This document shows, in pieces, positions 1 through 10,506 of a stretch of 64,000 nucleotides of DNA. The stretch spans positions 74,290,353 to 74,354,352 of the forward strand of contig CM036201.1 of assembly GCA_020631735.1 (NCBI GenBank), in the 5' to 3' direction. Each line of letters begins with the position of its first letter. The first letter of the stretch is position 1. The translations under genes and the position numbers were made by a program. A model generated the notes under the pieces. It was not told the origin of the DNA, ran no database searches, and was given only the letters and a program-made list of their open reading frames with translations. Source of the stretch: Saccharum officinarum (Eukaryota > Streptophyta > Magnoliopsida > Poales > Poaceae).

Positions 1-770
1 GTGTAAGTGCTAATTTGTATATTTTCCACACTACAATTATAGTCCAATAATTATGGGTCTACAAAGTACCAAGACGATTAAAGTGACATTGTAATATACA
101 ATGCCTTTTCTCTTGTCCCCAAAGACATGATGAAACAAAACAATAAGTTTGAAACACAAGCTAAAGGAGAAAAGGAAACATACAAGGGTTACATAATTGG
201 TTCTACCTCGCTATAGATGGTGAAAGGACATAATATGCTGTTCTTCTTATACATGTTTGCACTATTAGAGGATATCTCAGAGTTTGGTAAATCCACTCTT
301 AATCTTTTTGCTTGGCATGATGGAAAGAAATTCCACTCCAACAGTTCAATATTCTAACTTTCAATCGGCGAGAGTTATTTTGGTCCATGGTCAACTGCTT
401 TTTTTAGGAAATAATAAAAAGGAATCGTCGGTGTAGTGTTTTCTTTTTTGTACCCAATATTTTTTAGAAAGGTTTACAAAACCAGTTTTTAGTACTCGAT
501 TTTTTTGATATTGCTCATTCCACTTTTTGATATTGCTCATTTCATTCTAAGTCATATTGTTTTTTTAATACAGCATAGCGTTGGTTATATATCTAAACAT
601 AACCTATAGGAAGATGTGTAAAAATAATTAATTTTTGATTTAAAATAGTGGGAGTACTGAAGATGCTTTGCCAGGCTCGTGGGCTTGTGGCCTCTCTCCC
701 ACCTGGGTGATCATCAACCTCACCACGGTTGTCCCATCCCTGACCTACATGCATGTTTACCTCTTTGACC
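1..770. other. AT-rich intergenic DNA, no gene recognised
   Basis: I see no coding signal, RNA gene or clear repeat boundary in this stretch. Short open frames here have no recognisable domain and contain homopolymer runs. Confidence 0.5.
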
Positions 771-1019
771 TAGGCTGTGTTCAGTTCCACAAAAAAAAAA
801 AAAAGCACTATGCAAAAAAAAAAAGATTCCTCGTCACATCAAACTTGTGTATGAAGTACTAAATGTAGATGAAATAAAAAACTAATTGTACAGCTTTGTT
901 GTACTTTGCGAGACGAACGTTTTGAACCTAATTAGTCAACGGTTGGATACTATTTGTCAAATAAAACCAAAACGTGCTACAGTATATTTTTCACCCTTTT
1001 CAGGAAACTAAACACACCT
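771..1019. repeat. MITE of the family with GTGTTTAGTT-type ends
   Basis: The segment starts with a variant of the end GTGTTTAGTTCC and finishes with its inverted form ending in AACTAAACACACC. Inside are the family's conserved blocks: a 'tcacatc' motif, 'actaaatgtagat', 'gagacgaa', 'ctaattagtc' and 'gtgctacagta'. The copy at 9786-10036 is the closest relative in the window, in the opposite orientation. It is non-coding, and the superfamily is not assigned here. Confidence 0.7.
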
Positions 1020-1264
1020 TTAATCAGTCCACTCTTCGTGGAAGAGATTTCTTCCAGCAAATTCCTTGAGCTATATATATTATTACTGTACGCTTTATAA
1101 TCGAGCATACAGTTGTTGGTCGACACGACACATGATATCGACATGGCAGTACATGATGCTCTCGTTGCGTCACTACACCCCGTAGCAATAGCATCCCAAA
1201 GCTGCAACGATGCCGTCGGAACAAATGGATCCAGCGGTTAAAAGATTCACCATATCACGAACAT

Positions 1265-1392
1265 TCGTCTCGTTCGTTTGAGCTTATCAGCTAAATCAGC
1301 AGTCATTCAACAGTATTTTTCTCTCACAATAAACCAACGAATAATACTTTCAGCCACAATAAACTAGCGAACCGAATAGGCTGATAAGTTTA
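1265..1392. repeat. Small MITE-like inverted repeat (GCTTATCAGC ends)
   Basis: The left side has 'cgttcgtttgagcttatcagc' style sequence and the right side has the inverted form with 'gaataggctgataag'. The 'ttctctcacaataaa' core is also seen near 55427-55505, where a degenerate relative sits. It is non-coding. The exact ends and the target duplication are not resolved. Confidence 0.4.
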
Positions 1393-1398
1393 AGCTTA

Positions 1399-1734
1399 GG
1401 CCTTGTTTAGATTGCTCATAAATTCCAAGTATTTATACTCTCTCTCCGTCGTATCGAATCTAGGCACGCATACATAGAGCAGTAAATGTAGATAAAAAAT
1501 ACCACTCTGTCTCTTTTTGTTGGTCGTCCGGGAAGCGTGTCTGTGAGAGAAATACGGTTTTCTAGAGACAAACATTTAGGGACAGAGGGTGTAACTAATT
1601 ACACAGTTTGATTGTAAATCACGAGATGAATCTTTTAAACATAGTTAGTCCACGATTAGACAATAATTGCCAAATACAAACGAAAGTACTACCGTGCCAA
1701 ATTTTTCTAACTTTACCCATCTAAACAAGACCTT
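1399..1734. repeat. MITE, GGCCTTGTTTAG family, with an internal insertion
   Basis: It begins AGGCCTTGTTTAGATTG and ends CTAAACAAGACCTTA, an imperfect terminal inverted repeat. The usual family blocks are present, but an unrelated stretch of roughly 85 bp (about 1503-1588) sits in the middle, making it longer than the roughly 250-bp family size. Confidence 0.65.
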
Positions 1735-1809
1735 ATTTGAATTTTTCAGCTGGGAAAAGCTGAAATTTCTCACCTGGGATTCTGGGAAAAAAGAATCGCT
1801 CAAGCTGAG

Positions 1810-2033
1810 GGCGTGTTTAGTTCACGAATTTTTTTTTGGCTTTAGATACTGTAGCACTTCGTTTGTATTTGTCAATTAGTGTCCAATCATAGACTAATTA
1901 GGCTCAAAAGATTTGTCTCGTGGTTTTCTATCAAACTGTGTAATTAATTTTTTTTTCGTGTACATTTAATGCTCCATACATGTGTCCAAATATTCGATGT
2001 GACGGAGAATCTTGAAAATTTTTAGAACTAGGC
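1810..2033. repeat. MITE, same family, inverted orientation
   Basis: It starts GGGCGTGTTTAGTTCACG and ends with TTTTTAGAACTAGGCC, sharing or abutting the first bases of the next family copy. The internal blocks 'ctgtagcactt', 'ctaattaggctcaaaagatt' and 'gtgtaattaa' match the family. Confidence 0.65.
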
Positions 2034-2534
2034 CTTGTTAAGTTCGCGAATTTTTTTAGGAAATAGTACTGTAGCACTTTCGTTGTTACTCCCTCCATTT
2101 CAAATTATAAGGCATTCCAAGAATCTTGGAGAGTCAAAGCATCTTAAGTTTGGTCAAAATGATAGAGAAAATTACAAAAAATTATAACATCAAATATGTA
2201 TACTATGAAAATATAATTAATGAAGAATCTAATGATACTTAATTGGTGTCATAAATATTATTATCTTAACATATAAATTTGGTCAAACTTGAGATCCCTT
2301 GACTCTCCAAGATTCTTGAAATGCCTTATAATTTGGGATGGAGAGAGTATTCGGTAATTAGTGTTCAATCATGGTCTAATTAAAGTTAAAAGATTCGTCT
2401 CGTGAATTTCGTCTAAACTGTGTAATTAGTTTTATTTTTTTATCTATATTTAATATTTTATACATACATCTAAATATTCAATGTGACGAAAAATCTTAAA
2501 TTTTTTTATAAAATTTCGAGAACTAAACAGGCCC
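2031..2534. repeat. MITE, same family, carrying a nested Stowaway MITE
   Basis: Its ends are AGGCCTTGTTAAGTTC and GAGAACTAAACAGGCCCTA. The 'gtagcactttcgttgtt' block is separated from its normal continuation 'cggtaattagtgt' by the 259-bp insert described at 2089-2347. Without the insert the copy is the normal family length of about 245 bp. Confidence 0.7.
2089..2347. mobile_element. Stowaway (Tc1/mariner-type) MITE, TSD TA
   Basis: The 259-bp insert has long terminal inverted repeats, CTCCCTCCATTTCAAATTA on the left and its complement ending in GATGGAGAGAG on the right. It is flanked by the dinucleotide TA (2087-2088 and 2348-2349). The two arms pair over some 45 bp (both carry 'ccaagattcttg' and 'ttgactctcc'). 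It encodes nothing and would have been moved by a mariner-type transposase in trans. Confidence 0.85.
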
Positions 2535-2850
2535 TAGATATGGCCTTACTCAACGACTACGCTTGGTGATGGGCAGGGCAGAACGGGTATAGAAATTGAC
2601 GTGGTAGGAGCGACGGGACGGCGGCGGGCCCCGCGTCAGGCCTCAATTATTTGTCCTCTCGGAGGAATCCTTTTCCCCGCGGCGGGCTCGCCGATGTCGC
2701 CACGGTAGTACGGTACGGCCACCCGATCCATCCGGTGCAGTGCAGTGCAGGCGTCCAGTCCACGACGACTGTCCCGCGGCCCTCGCCCTCGCTTCGCTTT
2801 TCTCCCGTCCCGTCCGCCGCCCACGGCAAATCTCGATCCAGCTTCTACCC
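2535..2850. other. GC-rich stretch, no gene recognised
   Basis: The GC-rich sequence (2560-2850) has open frames on both strands but no known domain, splice pattern or start context. It may be an old promoter or 5' region of a lost gene, which is only a guess. Confidence 0.3.
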
Positions 2851-2854
2851 CTCA

Positions 2855-3296
2855 GACTACCCGCGCTCATCATCTCTATATTCATCCTCTATACGTCGTA
2901 GTCAACAAGATTCTCTCCTCTATACTTAATTCTCTCGCACTCATCCATCCTCTATATCATCCTCTATCCACTCTATTTACTGTAGGACCCACTTATCACT
3001 TTATCTAAATATATCTATGTGTGATCTAGTTTTGAAGGATTTATTGAGACGAATTTAATGGTGAAATTGAAATTTAATTTGGATTTTTTGGTTTGTGAGT
3101 TATAACATTTTTTCCCTTTTGTTTAGCTAGTGGGGTCCGCAGCTATAGAGTATAGAGTAAGCACAGTACTACTCTAAATATAGAGTGAGAGAAAGGATAT
3201 AGTATCGTTTTAGAGTACCCAGTGCAGCAGTTTTTACTCTATATTCATACTCTAAAGCTTTAGAGTATCGTTTTAGAGTATCCACTGCGGGTAGTC
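2855..3296. mobile_element. Tourist-like MITE, 442 bp, complete copy of a tandem pair
   Basis: The terminal inverted repeats are GACTACCCGC (2855-2864) and GCGGGTAGTC (3287-3296). The right flank is TTA (3297-3299) and the left flank is TCA, a one-base departure from the TWA target expected for PIF/Harbinger-type MITEs. Near the right end lies a palindrome around 'ctctaaagctttagag'. The second copy starts immediately after the shared TTA. Confidence 0.75.
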
Positions 3297-3299
3297 TTA

Positions 3300-3662
3300 G
3301 ACTACCCGCACTCATCGACCTCTATATTCATCCTCTATACGTCCTAGTCAGTCAGATTCTCTCCTCTATACTCAATTCTCCCGCACTCGTCCATCCTCTA
3401 TATCATCCTCTATCCACTCTATCTACTGTGGGACTCACTTGTCACTTTTATCTAAATATATTCATGTGTGATCTAGTTTTGAAGAATTTATTGAGACGAA
3501 TTTAATGGTGCAATCGAAATTTAATTTAGATTTTTGGTTTGTGAGTTATAGCATTTTTTTCTTTGTTTAGCTAGTGGGGGCCGCCACTACCCACTGTAGA
3601 GTAAGCACTGTACCACTCTAAATATAGAGTGAGAGAAATGATAGAGTATCGTTTTAGAGTAC
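3300..3662. mobile_element. Second, 3'-truncated copy of the same Tourist-like MITE
   Basis: It starts GACTACCCGCACTC directly after the TTA that closes the first copy, so the repeat period is 445 bp. Similarity runs to 'ttttagagtacc' near 3662. The last part of the element, including the right inverted repeat, is missing, and unrelated GC-rich sequence follows. Confidence 0.7.
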
Positions 3663-3756
3663 CTCTACGCGTGTCACGGACGGAGTGGCCGTGCGGTTGC
3701 CAGGTCGGCTTCGTGCGCGCACGCACACTACTCACCCCGGAGTAGAAATAGACCCT

Positions 3757-4003
3757 AGACTCTGTTTAGTTACCAAAAATTTTGCAAATTTTTTTAATAT
3801 TCTTTGTCACATCGAATCTTTAGACGCATAAATAAGTATTAAATATAAATAAAAAATAAAACTAATTATACAATTTAGATGAAATGAACGAGACGAATCT
3901 TTTAAACCTAGTTAGACTATGATTAGACACTAATTACCAAATAATAACGAAATTTACTCCAGTGTCATTTTACAAAATATTTTTCAACTAAAACGACCCA
4001 TAG
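3757..4003. repeat. MITE, CTGTTTAGTT family
   Basis: It begins 'ctctgtttagttaccaaaaa' and ends 'caactaaaacgacccatag'. The internal blocks 'tcacatcgaatctttagac', 'gagacgaatcttttaaacc' and 'tagactatgattagacac' identify the family. Confidence 0.7.
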
Positions 4004-4840
4004 CATAGGCGAGGTTTCGGTGACGCTGGTGCTGACGAACGAGCGAGGATATGGTAGAGCAAGTGTAATAATAAATGAGCCGATATTTGGTTAAAGTGCT
4101 TCATTTTACAAATTCATTACAGTGAAATTATTGACAATATACACATCCTTTGTCGAGACTTGAATCAGGGAGTAAGTATTGCCACTTTCTCTTGTGGATT
4201 CTTTTCATCAATCTTGGTTTCTTTTGGCACACCACGCCCGTTAAGTTTCTTCTTTCTATAAACTTAACCAGAATTAGAGAGTTTTGGCTTAGGCCACTGA
4301 AACGAGTACCAGTTTAGAATGGATAATAAAGTGTTTATTTGACTTTTAAAATTTGAAAAGAAACCTTGGTGATGTAGTACAAGCTAGGGACTAATGGAAG
4401 TCCTCTTTTCTTGCAGAAGAAAAGAGTTTGGTTGACCAAATAAATGGTATGCACATTGCTACTTCTAAAAAAACAATTTATAGTCTATATCAATAGTGAG
4501 ACAATTATTGGCAAATTGTGGCATGTGCCAAGATGTCATAGTTAGCCTGAAGCTAACCCACACATCCCAAAAGAGAGGATTGCGTGACAAAGGCATAGAA
4601 CCAGGTCCCCCCCCCCCCCCCCCCCCCCCCAAGGTATGTATACAACAGTAGTAATAGAAATATACTCCCTGTTTCCCGTGACCGTGATCACTGCACGAGT
4701 CGCGATGCGATCTTCCGCATCCCTAACGTGGACGCTTGATGGGCCTGGCAAGCGGCGGCGTTCCAGCATATCAGAGAAGGCATGTGACAGCAAGGGTACG
4801 ATAGGGATCTGATCTGAATTTTAGTAACTAATTATTTATC
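4004..4840. other. Intergenic DNA with a 24-base poly-C run
   Basis: No gene is recognised. A homopolymer of 24 C lies at 4607-4630; its exact length is unreliable in most assemblies. The remainder is AT-rich. Confidence 0.5.
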
Positions 4841-4842
4841 AC

Positions 4843-5521
4843 GTGAACCTACTTTATGAAATTGTAGTAAGTAAATTTTTCTCTAAATTTTTTAACAGTA
4901 TCATGTCATCAAGAAAGTATCCTTCTGGCTACGACAAAAGAAAGAAGAAAAAACAAATAGATGATTTGGTAGAATCACATAGAGGAGCTCTCATAAATTT
5001 CTTAAGAGTAATACAAACACTTCAAATGATCTAGATGCATTGGCGATAGTTGTTGTGGAGGAACTGACTAATGCTAATCCAGAAGATGATTGTTATCCTA
5101 GTACTTCCATTGCTTATCACATCTTGTTTACTATGCTAGTGATTGTGGTATCAGCTGAAAGAAGCTTCTCAAAATTAAAATTGTTGAAGAACTATTTGAG
5201 ATCTACAATGTTACGAGAGAGATTGAATGGATTGACAACATTATGTATTGAGAAACGATCGTTGGATGAGATTGATATTGAAACCATCATCGATGACTTT
5301 GCATCAAGGAATGTTAGAAGAAAGTTTTAAGGTAATTTAGTATGTATACAAATTATTTCATTTGAATGTTGCTTTTGCATTCAGTTAACTGCTTATTAGT
5401 AACATTATGTATATGTGTATATACTACCAATAGGTAGTACTAGTAGTATTATCATGTTCATATAATAGGGTCTAAAATTTTAGGTTCGTTTCAGGTCAAA
5501 TATATTCAGGACCGGCCCTGC
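4843..5521 (+). pseudogene. hAT-family transposase relic (C-terminal dimerisation region)
   Basis: Open frames at 4843-5034 and 5040-5330 encode the tail of a hAT transposase. The second contains the typical C-terminal hAT dimerisation signature: 'SAERSFSKLKLLKNYLRS' followed by 'LNGLTTLCIE'. The first gives a lysine-rich piece. The two are separated by a stop and an apparent frame change, and the DNA-binding BED domain and DDE catalytic residues are absent, so the copy cannot be active. About 180 bp downstream, 'caggaccggccctg' (about 5508-5521) looks like the terminal inverted repeat of a hAT element of the CAGGGCCGG type. I could not find the matching left end or the 8-bp target duplication, so the outer boundary is uncertain. 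Full hAT transposases are usually 600-800 residues. Confidence 0.7.
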
Positions 5522-5723
5522 ATAGAGCCAACACCCCAGCTACGTGAAGCTTGCATATACGCGAAAACAAACACTTTTGGCCACATATCACCATGTCCAT
5601 ACATTATTATGCCACAACCAGTGCTCGTGTCTAAAAGTTAGGCATCAACATAGAAGGATTCGGCTTCCCCGGCTCGCCAAAGATTAATTGTTTTCGATGC
5701 TATTCATATTCGACACACACTGT

Positions 5724-5974
5724 TACTCAGTTCCATTCTCGTTTTGTGAGAAGTTAAACGCTTTTAACTTTGACCAAATATATGAAAAAAATTATAATAG
5801 TATATAATTAGTATAATTTGATAGATAATATAATATATTTTCATAATAAACTTATTTGAAGATACAAATATTGCTAGTATTTTATATAAACATAGTCAAT
5901 TTTTTTAAAAAATTGATTGATAATAAAACAATAGCGACACTTATTTTGAGAATTTTTAGGATGGAGGGATCAGA
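5724..5974. repeat. Degenerate Stowaway-like MITE
   Basis: The left end 'ctcagttccattctcgtttt' and the right end 'ggatggagggatcagag' resemble decayed CTCCCTCC-type inverted repeats. The interior has the block 'ttatttgaagatacaaat' shared with the clear Stowaway at 32864-33100. The ends are too diverged for a secure TA call. Confidence 0.5.
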
Positions 5975-7103
5975 GTACTTCTTTTACTACTAGCAATGCC
6001 TCATAACATGTCCCCCCTCATCTCCTTTTTTTCTCACATGACACGTCCTAAAAAAATACTGAGAAAAGTTCACATCCCGAAAATAGTATTTTATTACAAG
6101 GTTAAGACATCTCGAGAAATAGATAAAACAACTAACTCATAATGTATTGTATCCATATTTGATTCTTTAGTACATCAAAATCAAGTCTCGCGGCAGCGGC
6201 GCCCTAGCGCCATCGCAGCCGCTGCCCTCCACCTCCACCACCACGGGTCCCCCTCCCCTATCCCCTCCGGCATCTTGGCGAAGGACGAAGGAAGTGGAGA
6301 TCCATTATTTTTAATAATTTTTTCGAGTAGATCGAGTCCTTAGAGTTAGGGTCTCTCCATGTCAAGTTTCTTGGTATTAAGGATTTATTTTCTCCTCTCC
6401 GGCGACGGTGAGGAGGCAGGATGGATTCGTTTTCTCCATGGTGGCTCTGTTGAAAACGAGGACGACAACTACGGCGTCAAAAACTTCCTCGGCATGACGA
6501 TATGAAGACTTTTCTTTCTGAACGGTGACATTAAGGCGAAGATGATGTCGCCGTCATGGAATAATTTTTTCTGATCTCTTCTCCGTTTTGTTGTGGTTAG
6601 ATCTGGCCATGATGAAGGGCTAGGGAGAATAAGTTCAGATCAGTCTTGCTCATTCTTCGACGGTAGAAAAAAAGAAGGAAAACACAAAAAGAAGTTTCTC
6701 AACTCCGTCTGCAGGAACATTAGTTGTCGTTCATTGGGCATCTGTTTACAGGCTTTTGCCAAGTGTTTGCCTCTGCGATCATCTATATTAAGCGTCATAC
6801 ATGTTTGGATTGGAGATTTAGAGCTATTCACAGCATAGGTAAAATATAGATGAAAATCAGTCTCTAGATATATGTAGTGTATTCCAGAGTGCTTATAACG
6901 TGATGATGTACCCACCTATAATAATGTAATATAATTCTTCTTTCGTCTCAAAAAAATATTATGTCCTGTAAATAAAGAAAAATGATAAAAGTATCTAGAA
7001 AACTTTTATTAATAACTAAAATCGTACACTTTCTGGTTCATACGTTTATATTGAAACTTTTTAGGTAAGCAATTAGGCAGTTTTAGTTTTAGTTTTAAAT
7101 TTT
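5975..7103. other. Unrecognised region with a GC-rich core
   Basis: The part 6185-6300 is GC-rich and 6593-6838 is an open frame of 81 codons with no domain I know. The segment ends in a short A run after 'tttcgtctc' (about 6951), as retroposed copies do, but no target duplication is evident. I assign no function. Confidence 0.3.
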
Positions 7104-7104
7104 A

Positions 7105-7790
7105 CTAGTAAATATACCTGTGCGTTGCAACGGGAGAAAGAAAACATCAAATGTTCATGGAAAGAGACGATAGAATGTTACATATCTATTTATTTTATTG
7201 ATAACCAAGACATCCATGGAATTAGCTAGTTAATATTTTTTGAACTGAATTAGCTAGTTAATATTTGCATTAATATGTAGCTTGGAGATATATTTATTTA
7301 ATAATAAAAATAGAAATTAGGCAAACCTTATTTTACTCTAATCTTACCTCTTAGGAATTCTAATCAAATAGAAAACAGTAAAAATAGAAATTAGGCAAAT
7401 CTATCCATAATATAATAATAAATAGGCAAAATTTCAAACTTTTTTTTTGTCCATCCATTTTTCCGTCCACCTCCCCCTAACTACCAGTAGTCGAGAGTTT
7501 CTTTCGTCCGGATTTATATATATAGCCTGTGTTCATATGAGTTATAATAGCTCGCGTCTAACAATAAACAATGTGGAGTCCTATTCCAAAACATATCCGA
7601 TCATGCTTTCCATATCTCATATGTGACATGGATTCATCAAAGCGCTCATACGAGTTACAACAACTTAACATCTAGCGATGATATAGAGTCCCGTCCTAAT
7701 ATGAATTGAGTTATATTGTAAAGTACTTGCACTACTTATTATCTATACCTATAATAATAATCTATACCTAAATTTTTGACCACTTTATAT
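7105..7790. repeat. Non-autonomous transposon relic with GTTGCAACGGG terminus
   Basis: A 30-bp terminus 'ctagtaaatatacctgtgcg' plus 'ttgcaacggg' at 7105-7134 matches two inverted copies elsewhere in the window (30775-30804 and 31236-31264). Sequence resembling the opposite end, 'ctatacctataataataat', occurs near 7742-7765. The interior is non-coding. I cannot assign the superfamily. Confidence 0.45.
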
Positions 7791-8224
7791 TTTTGTCCAA
7801 CCTAATTATTAACGTTGTTACTGTTTCCCTCTCCAATTCTAATTAGCTCCGGTTATTTCTTATTCTCTTTAGTTTCCTGTTTTTTCCCGCTTCGTGTCGC
7901 TGCAACCTCCAGTCGCTAGGCTGAGTCCAAATACAACTCATAGAAAACGGATGATATATAAAGTAAAAATATAGAGGAGGAGCGCGTCCTCCTCGGCCAC
8001 GTTCCAATTTGGGAGGAACCGGCGGCGGCGGCGTGGAGCAGAGCGGCTCGAGGCAGCGGCGGCACATCGCATGCAGATCAGAGGCAGGCGAAGCGAGGAG
8101 CAGAGCTGCCCGTGCATGCGGCGGCGGCTGGGCCGTCCCGGTCGCCCGAGGAGCAAGAACGCGGCGTCCGCGTCTGCCGGAAGGAAGAACGCGCTGCCAA
8201 GACAAGCTCCATTGTCTCCGATTG
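7791..8224. other. GC-rich stretch, open frames on both strands, no known product
   Basis: Region 7975-8210 has high GC and open frames in several phases. None has a domain, and reading frames on both strands are open simply because of composition. It could be a captured gene fragment, but I cannot name a source. Confidence 0.3.
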
Positions 8225-8438
8225 GATGTTAAAGTTTAACCAACACTGTAGCAGTTTTGTTTTATTTGACAAAAAATTCTAATTTTAGATTAATTAGGTT
8301 TAATAAATTCATCTCATAAATTACTCCTAATCTGTACCGACATACATACAATTAGTCTATATTTAATACTCCATACATTTAATGAAACATTGATATGATA
8401 GGAGTTAAACTTTAACTCCTCAAACCAAACGGGGCCTT
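8225..8438. repeat. MITE remnant ending CCAAACGGGGCCTTA
   Basis: The blocks 'actgtagcag', 'attaattaggtttaataaatt' and 'tctatatttaatactcc' are those of a grass MITE related to the GGCCTTGTTTAG family. The right end is clear at 'aaacggggcctta'. The left end, around 'gttaaagtttaacca', is degenerate. Confidence 0.5.
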
Positions 8439-8441
8439 ACC

Positions 8442-8525
8442 GTGCCAGCGTCTGCGTCCGCATCCGTATCATGCCCATCTTCTGTGCCAGCGTCTGCGTC
8501 CACATCCGTATCATGCCCATCTTCC
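8442..8525 (+). repeat. 42-bp direct repeat, two copies
   Basis: Two head-to-tail copies of a 42-bp unit beginning GTGCCAGCGTCTGCGTC (8442 and 8484) differ at very few positions. The unit is 14 codons, so a frame crossing it would carry a repeated Ser/Ala-rich peptide. No coding gene is supported. Confidence 0.75.
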
Positions 8526-8850
8526 CTGCAGCACTATGTGCCTGGGGCAGCCGCCGAGCTCAAGCACCTCGCCTCGCGCGCGCCTGTGGAGAGAAAAAAC
8601 GCAGCGCAGGAGACGAGCTCCAAGGCATCGCTCCATGTCGGCGTCCGCGTGCACCTCGCCTGCTCTAGCGGCCAACGCGGACGGTCATGGTGTACTCGTG
8701 CCGTCCGTCGGTCATAACCGAGGCCGAGAGCTGGGTGCCGGTCGCACCGGCGGAGCCCGCCGCACTTAGCATCGCCGGTAAACGGGTAAAGATCCTTTTT
8801 GCAGCATATTACCCTCCCATGTCTCCCTCCTATCATGAAATCACCAATCC

Positions 8851-9713
8851 TATCATATAGTCACTGCAGAACGCAAGAAATGACGGTCAGACAGGCCACT
8901 GAAGGAGGTCTCCAGAATAGCTTGGTGACTCGGAGATCAGCGGCAGCCACAATGCAACTGTCACAACTAAGTCAGATCATGGAGCTCCATAGCCTGGGAG
9001 AGAACAGAGATCGTCGCCTTAGTCCACTGCTCAAACGTAATGGTGACTTGGACACCTCCATGCTATACAAGACTCTGAAGACGGCTAACTCCAGCCCAGA
9101 CACCTTGGCCAAATTTGTTTGGAACAACAAAGCACCGCCGAGAGTAAAATTCTTTGCATGACTATTGTCAAAAGGAAGAATTCAGTGCAAGACAAATTTA
9201 ATCAAGAAAGGAATTGTGCACACCTCGGACTGTGATGTTTGCCATGGGGCGGAGGAGACGACAGCTCATGTGGTCTTCCGTTGCCCGGCAGCAAGAGAAT
9301 TCTGGGAGGCCGTTGGGATACACGTTGATAGCAACTGAGAAGTTCAGAAGTTGCAAGAGATCAGGCCACCACCACACATACCACAGGCTCATTTTGGGAC
9401 ATTCTTGCTCTTATGCTGCTGGCACATCTGGAAACGCAGGAACAACACGGTCTTCCAGGATGATCGGACTACACTGGCAGGTGCTTTGGCAGCGTGCAAG
9501 ACGGAAGCAAACCTGTGGCGAGTCCGTCTACCGAGAAAAGATAGGCAGACAACAGATGCTTGGTGCTCTATCCTTACTGCCGCAATGTAAACATGAACTA
9601 ATCTTATCTTTGAACCGTGTACTACTATGTATTTCAAACATCTGGCCTAGAGGGCCATTGAAATCAATATAATCTCAGGTGGGGATCCTCTCCCCCGTCG
9701 ACTTATCAAAAAA
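8851..9713 (+). mobile_element. 5'-truncated L1-type LINE, 13-bp TSD
   Basis: The insert is bounded by perfect 13-bp direct repeats AAATCACCAATCC at 8838-8850 and 9714-9726 and ends in an A run, the signature of target-primed reverse transcription. It keeps only the 3' end of ORF2. Around 9062-9590 the frames give the reverse-transcriptase zinc-binding tail of plant LINEs: 'NNKAPPRVKFFA', a 'CDVC...H...C' cluster and 'WHIWKRRNNTVF'. Premature stops and a frame change show it is dead. It is a separate LINE lineage from the nearly full-length copy at 47261-54121. Confidence 0.85.
9062..9590 (+). pseudogene. LINE ORF2 C-terminal remnant (zf-RVT region)
   Basis: The remnant covers roughly the last 170 codons of a plant LINE ORF2. 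It contains the hydrophobic/aromatic 'FVWNNKAPPRVKFF' block, then (after a stop near 9160) the Cys-His cluster 'CDVCHGAEETTAHVVFRC', a second stop, then 'LLLCCWHIWKRRN' and an alanine-rich tail up to a stop at about 9588. In intact LINEs this region follows the reverse transcriptase and is thought to bind RNA. At least two in-frame stops and one change of frame are seen. No catalytic residues remain. Confidence 0.75.
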
Positions 9714-9785
9714 AAATCACCAATCCAAATCAGATAAATTAAATCAGGCAAAAAAGGGAGTTACATCACGATATGATTTAAACTA

Positions 9786-10036
9786 AGGGTGTGTTTAGTT
9801 CCCTGAAAAGGATGAAAAATGTATTGTAGCACGTTTTCGTTTTGGTTTTATTTGGCAAGTAGTGTCCAACCGTTGACTAATAAGATTCAAAATGTTCGTC
9901 TCGCAAAGTACAACTAAGCTGTACAATTAGTTTTTAATTTTATCTACATTTAGTACTCCATGCATGTATCGCAAGTTTGATATGACGGAGAATTTTTTTT
10001 GCATAGTGTTTTTTTTTTTGAAACTAAACACAGCCT
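9786..10036. repeat. MITE, GTGTTTAGTT family
   Basis: It begins GGTGTGTTTAGTTCCCTG and ends GAAACTAAACACAGCC. The internal blocks 'attgtagcacg', 'cgtctcgcaaagtacaact' and 'tttagtactccatgcatg' match the copies at 771-1019 (inverted) and 10507-10788. Confidence 0.75.
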
Positions 10037-10506
10037 AAAAATTAAACACAAGAGATCTGAATTTAAGGAGTGTGCTAGGCAAGCAGCAACATGACGGGCT
10101 CATTAAAGACATCCCGCATCGGAAGACATCAACAGGGATCTGCCCCCTTCACGGCTGCCAGGTGCTCGGATTCAATGGCGTCGATGCCGAGCTCCACGTG
10201 ACAGTCCTTGCGCGATCAATCTCGCACGCACATGCCGCCCACCACCTGCTCGTGAACTGGTTAGACCGAAGCTACCCAGCGTAGCGGTCCGCACGTGCTT
10301 GCGACTGACACTCCGTGCTCCTTCTGTCGTGTCACCGCGACGGAAGGCCGGGGGAGCTCGATGCCGCGTAGCGGTGGACGTCAAAGCTCGCCACCGTCGT
10401 GGTACGCTGGCCGGGGCGTGTTGCCTTCCGATACTAGTGGGATTGCGTGGTCTGGTCTGCAATGCGACCTGGCCTGAGCAAGGCGCAGCTTGCCCGAAAC
10501 CATTGG
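10037..10506. other. GC-rich stretch, no gene recognised
   Basis: The sequence 10120-10490 is GC-rich with short frames on both strands. I see no domain, splice pattern or repeat structure. It lies between two MITEs of one family. Confidence 0.3.

Noticed and set aside
4542..4793. 83-codon minus-strand frame with a Gly run
   Set aside because: The Gly run is the translated poly-C tract; there is no other support.
6185..6840. Possible gene with 81-codon frame
   Set aside because: No domain, no splice sites and no homologue I can name; kept as unrecognised.
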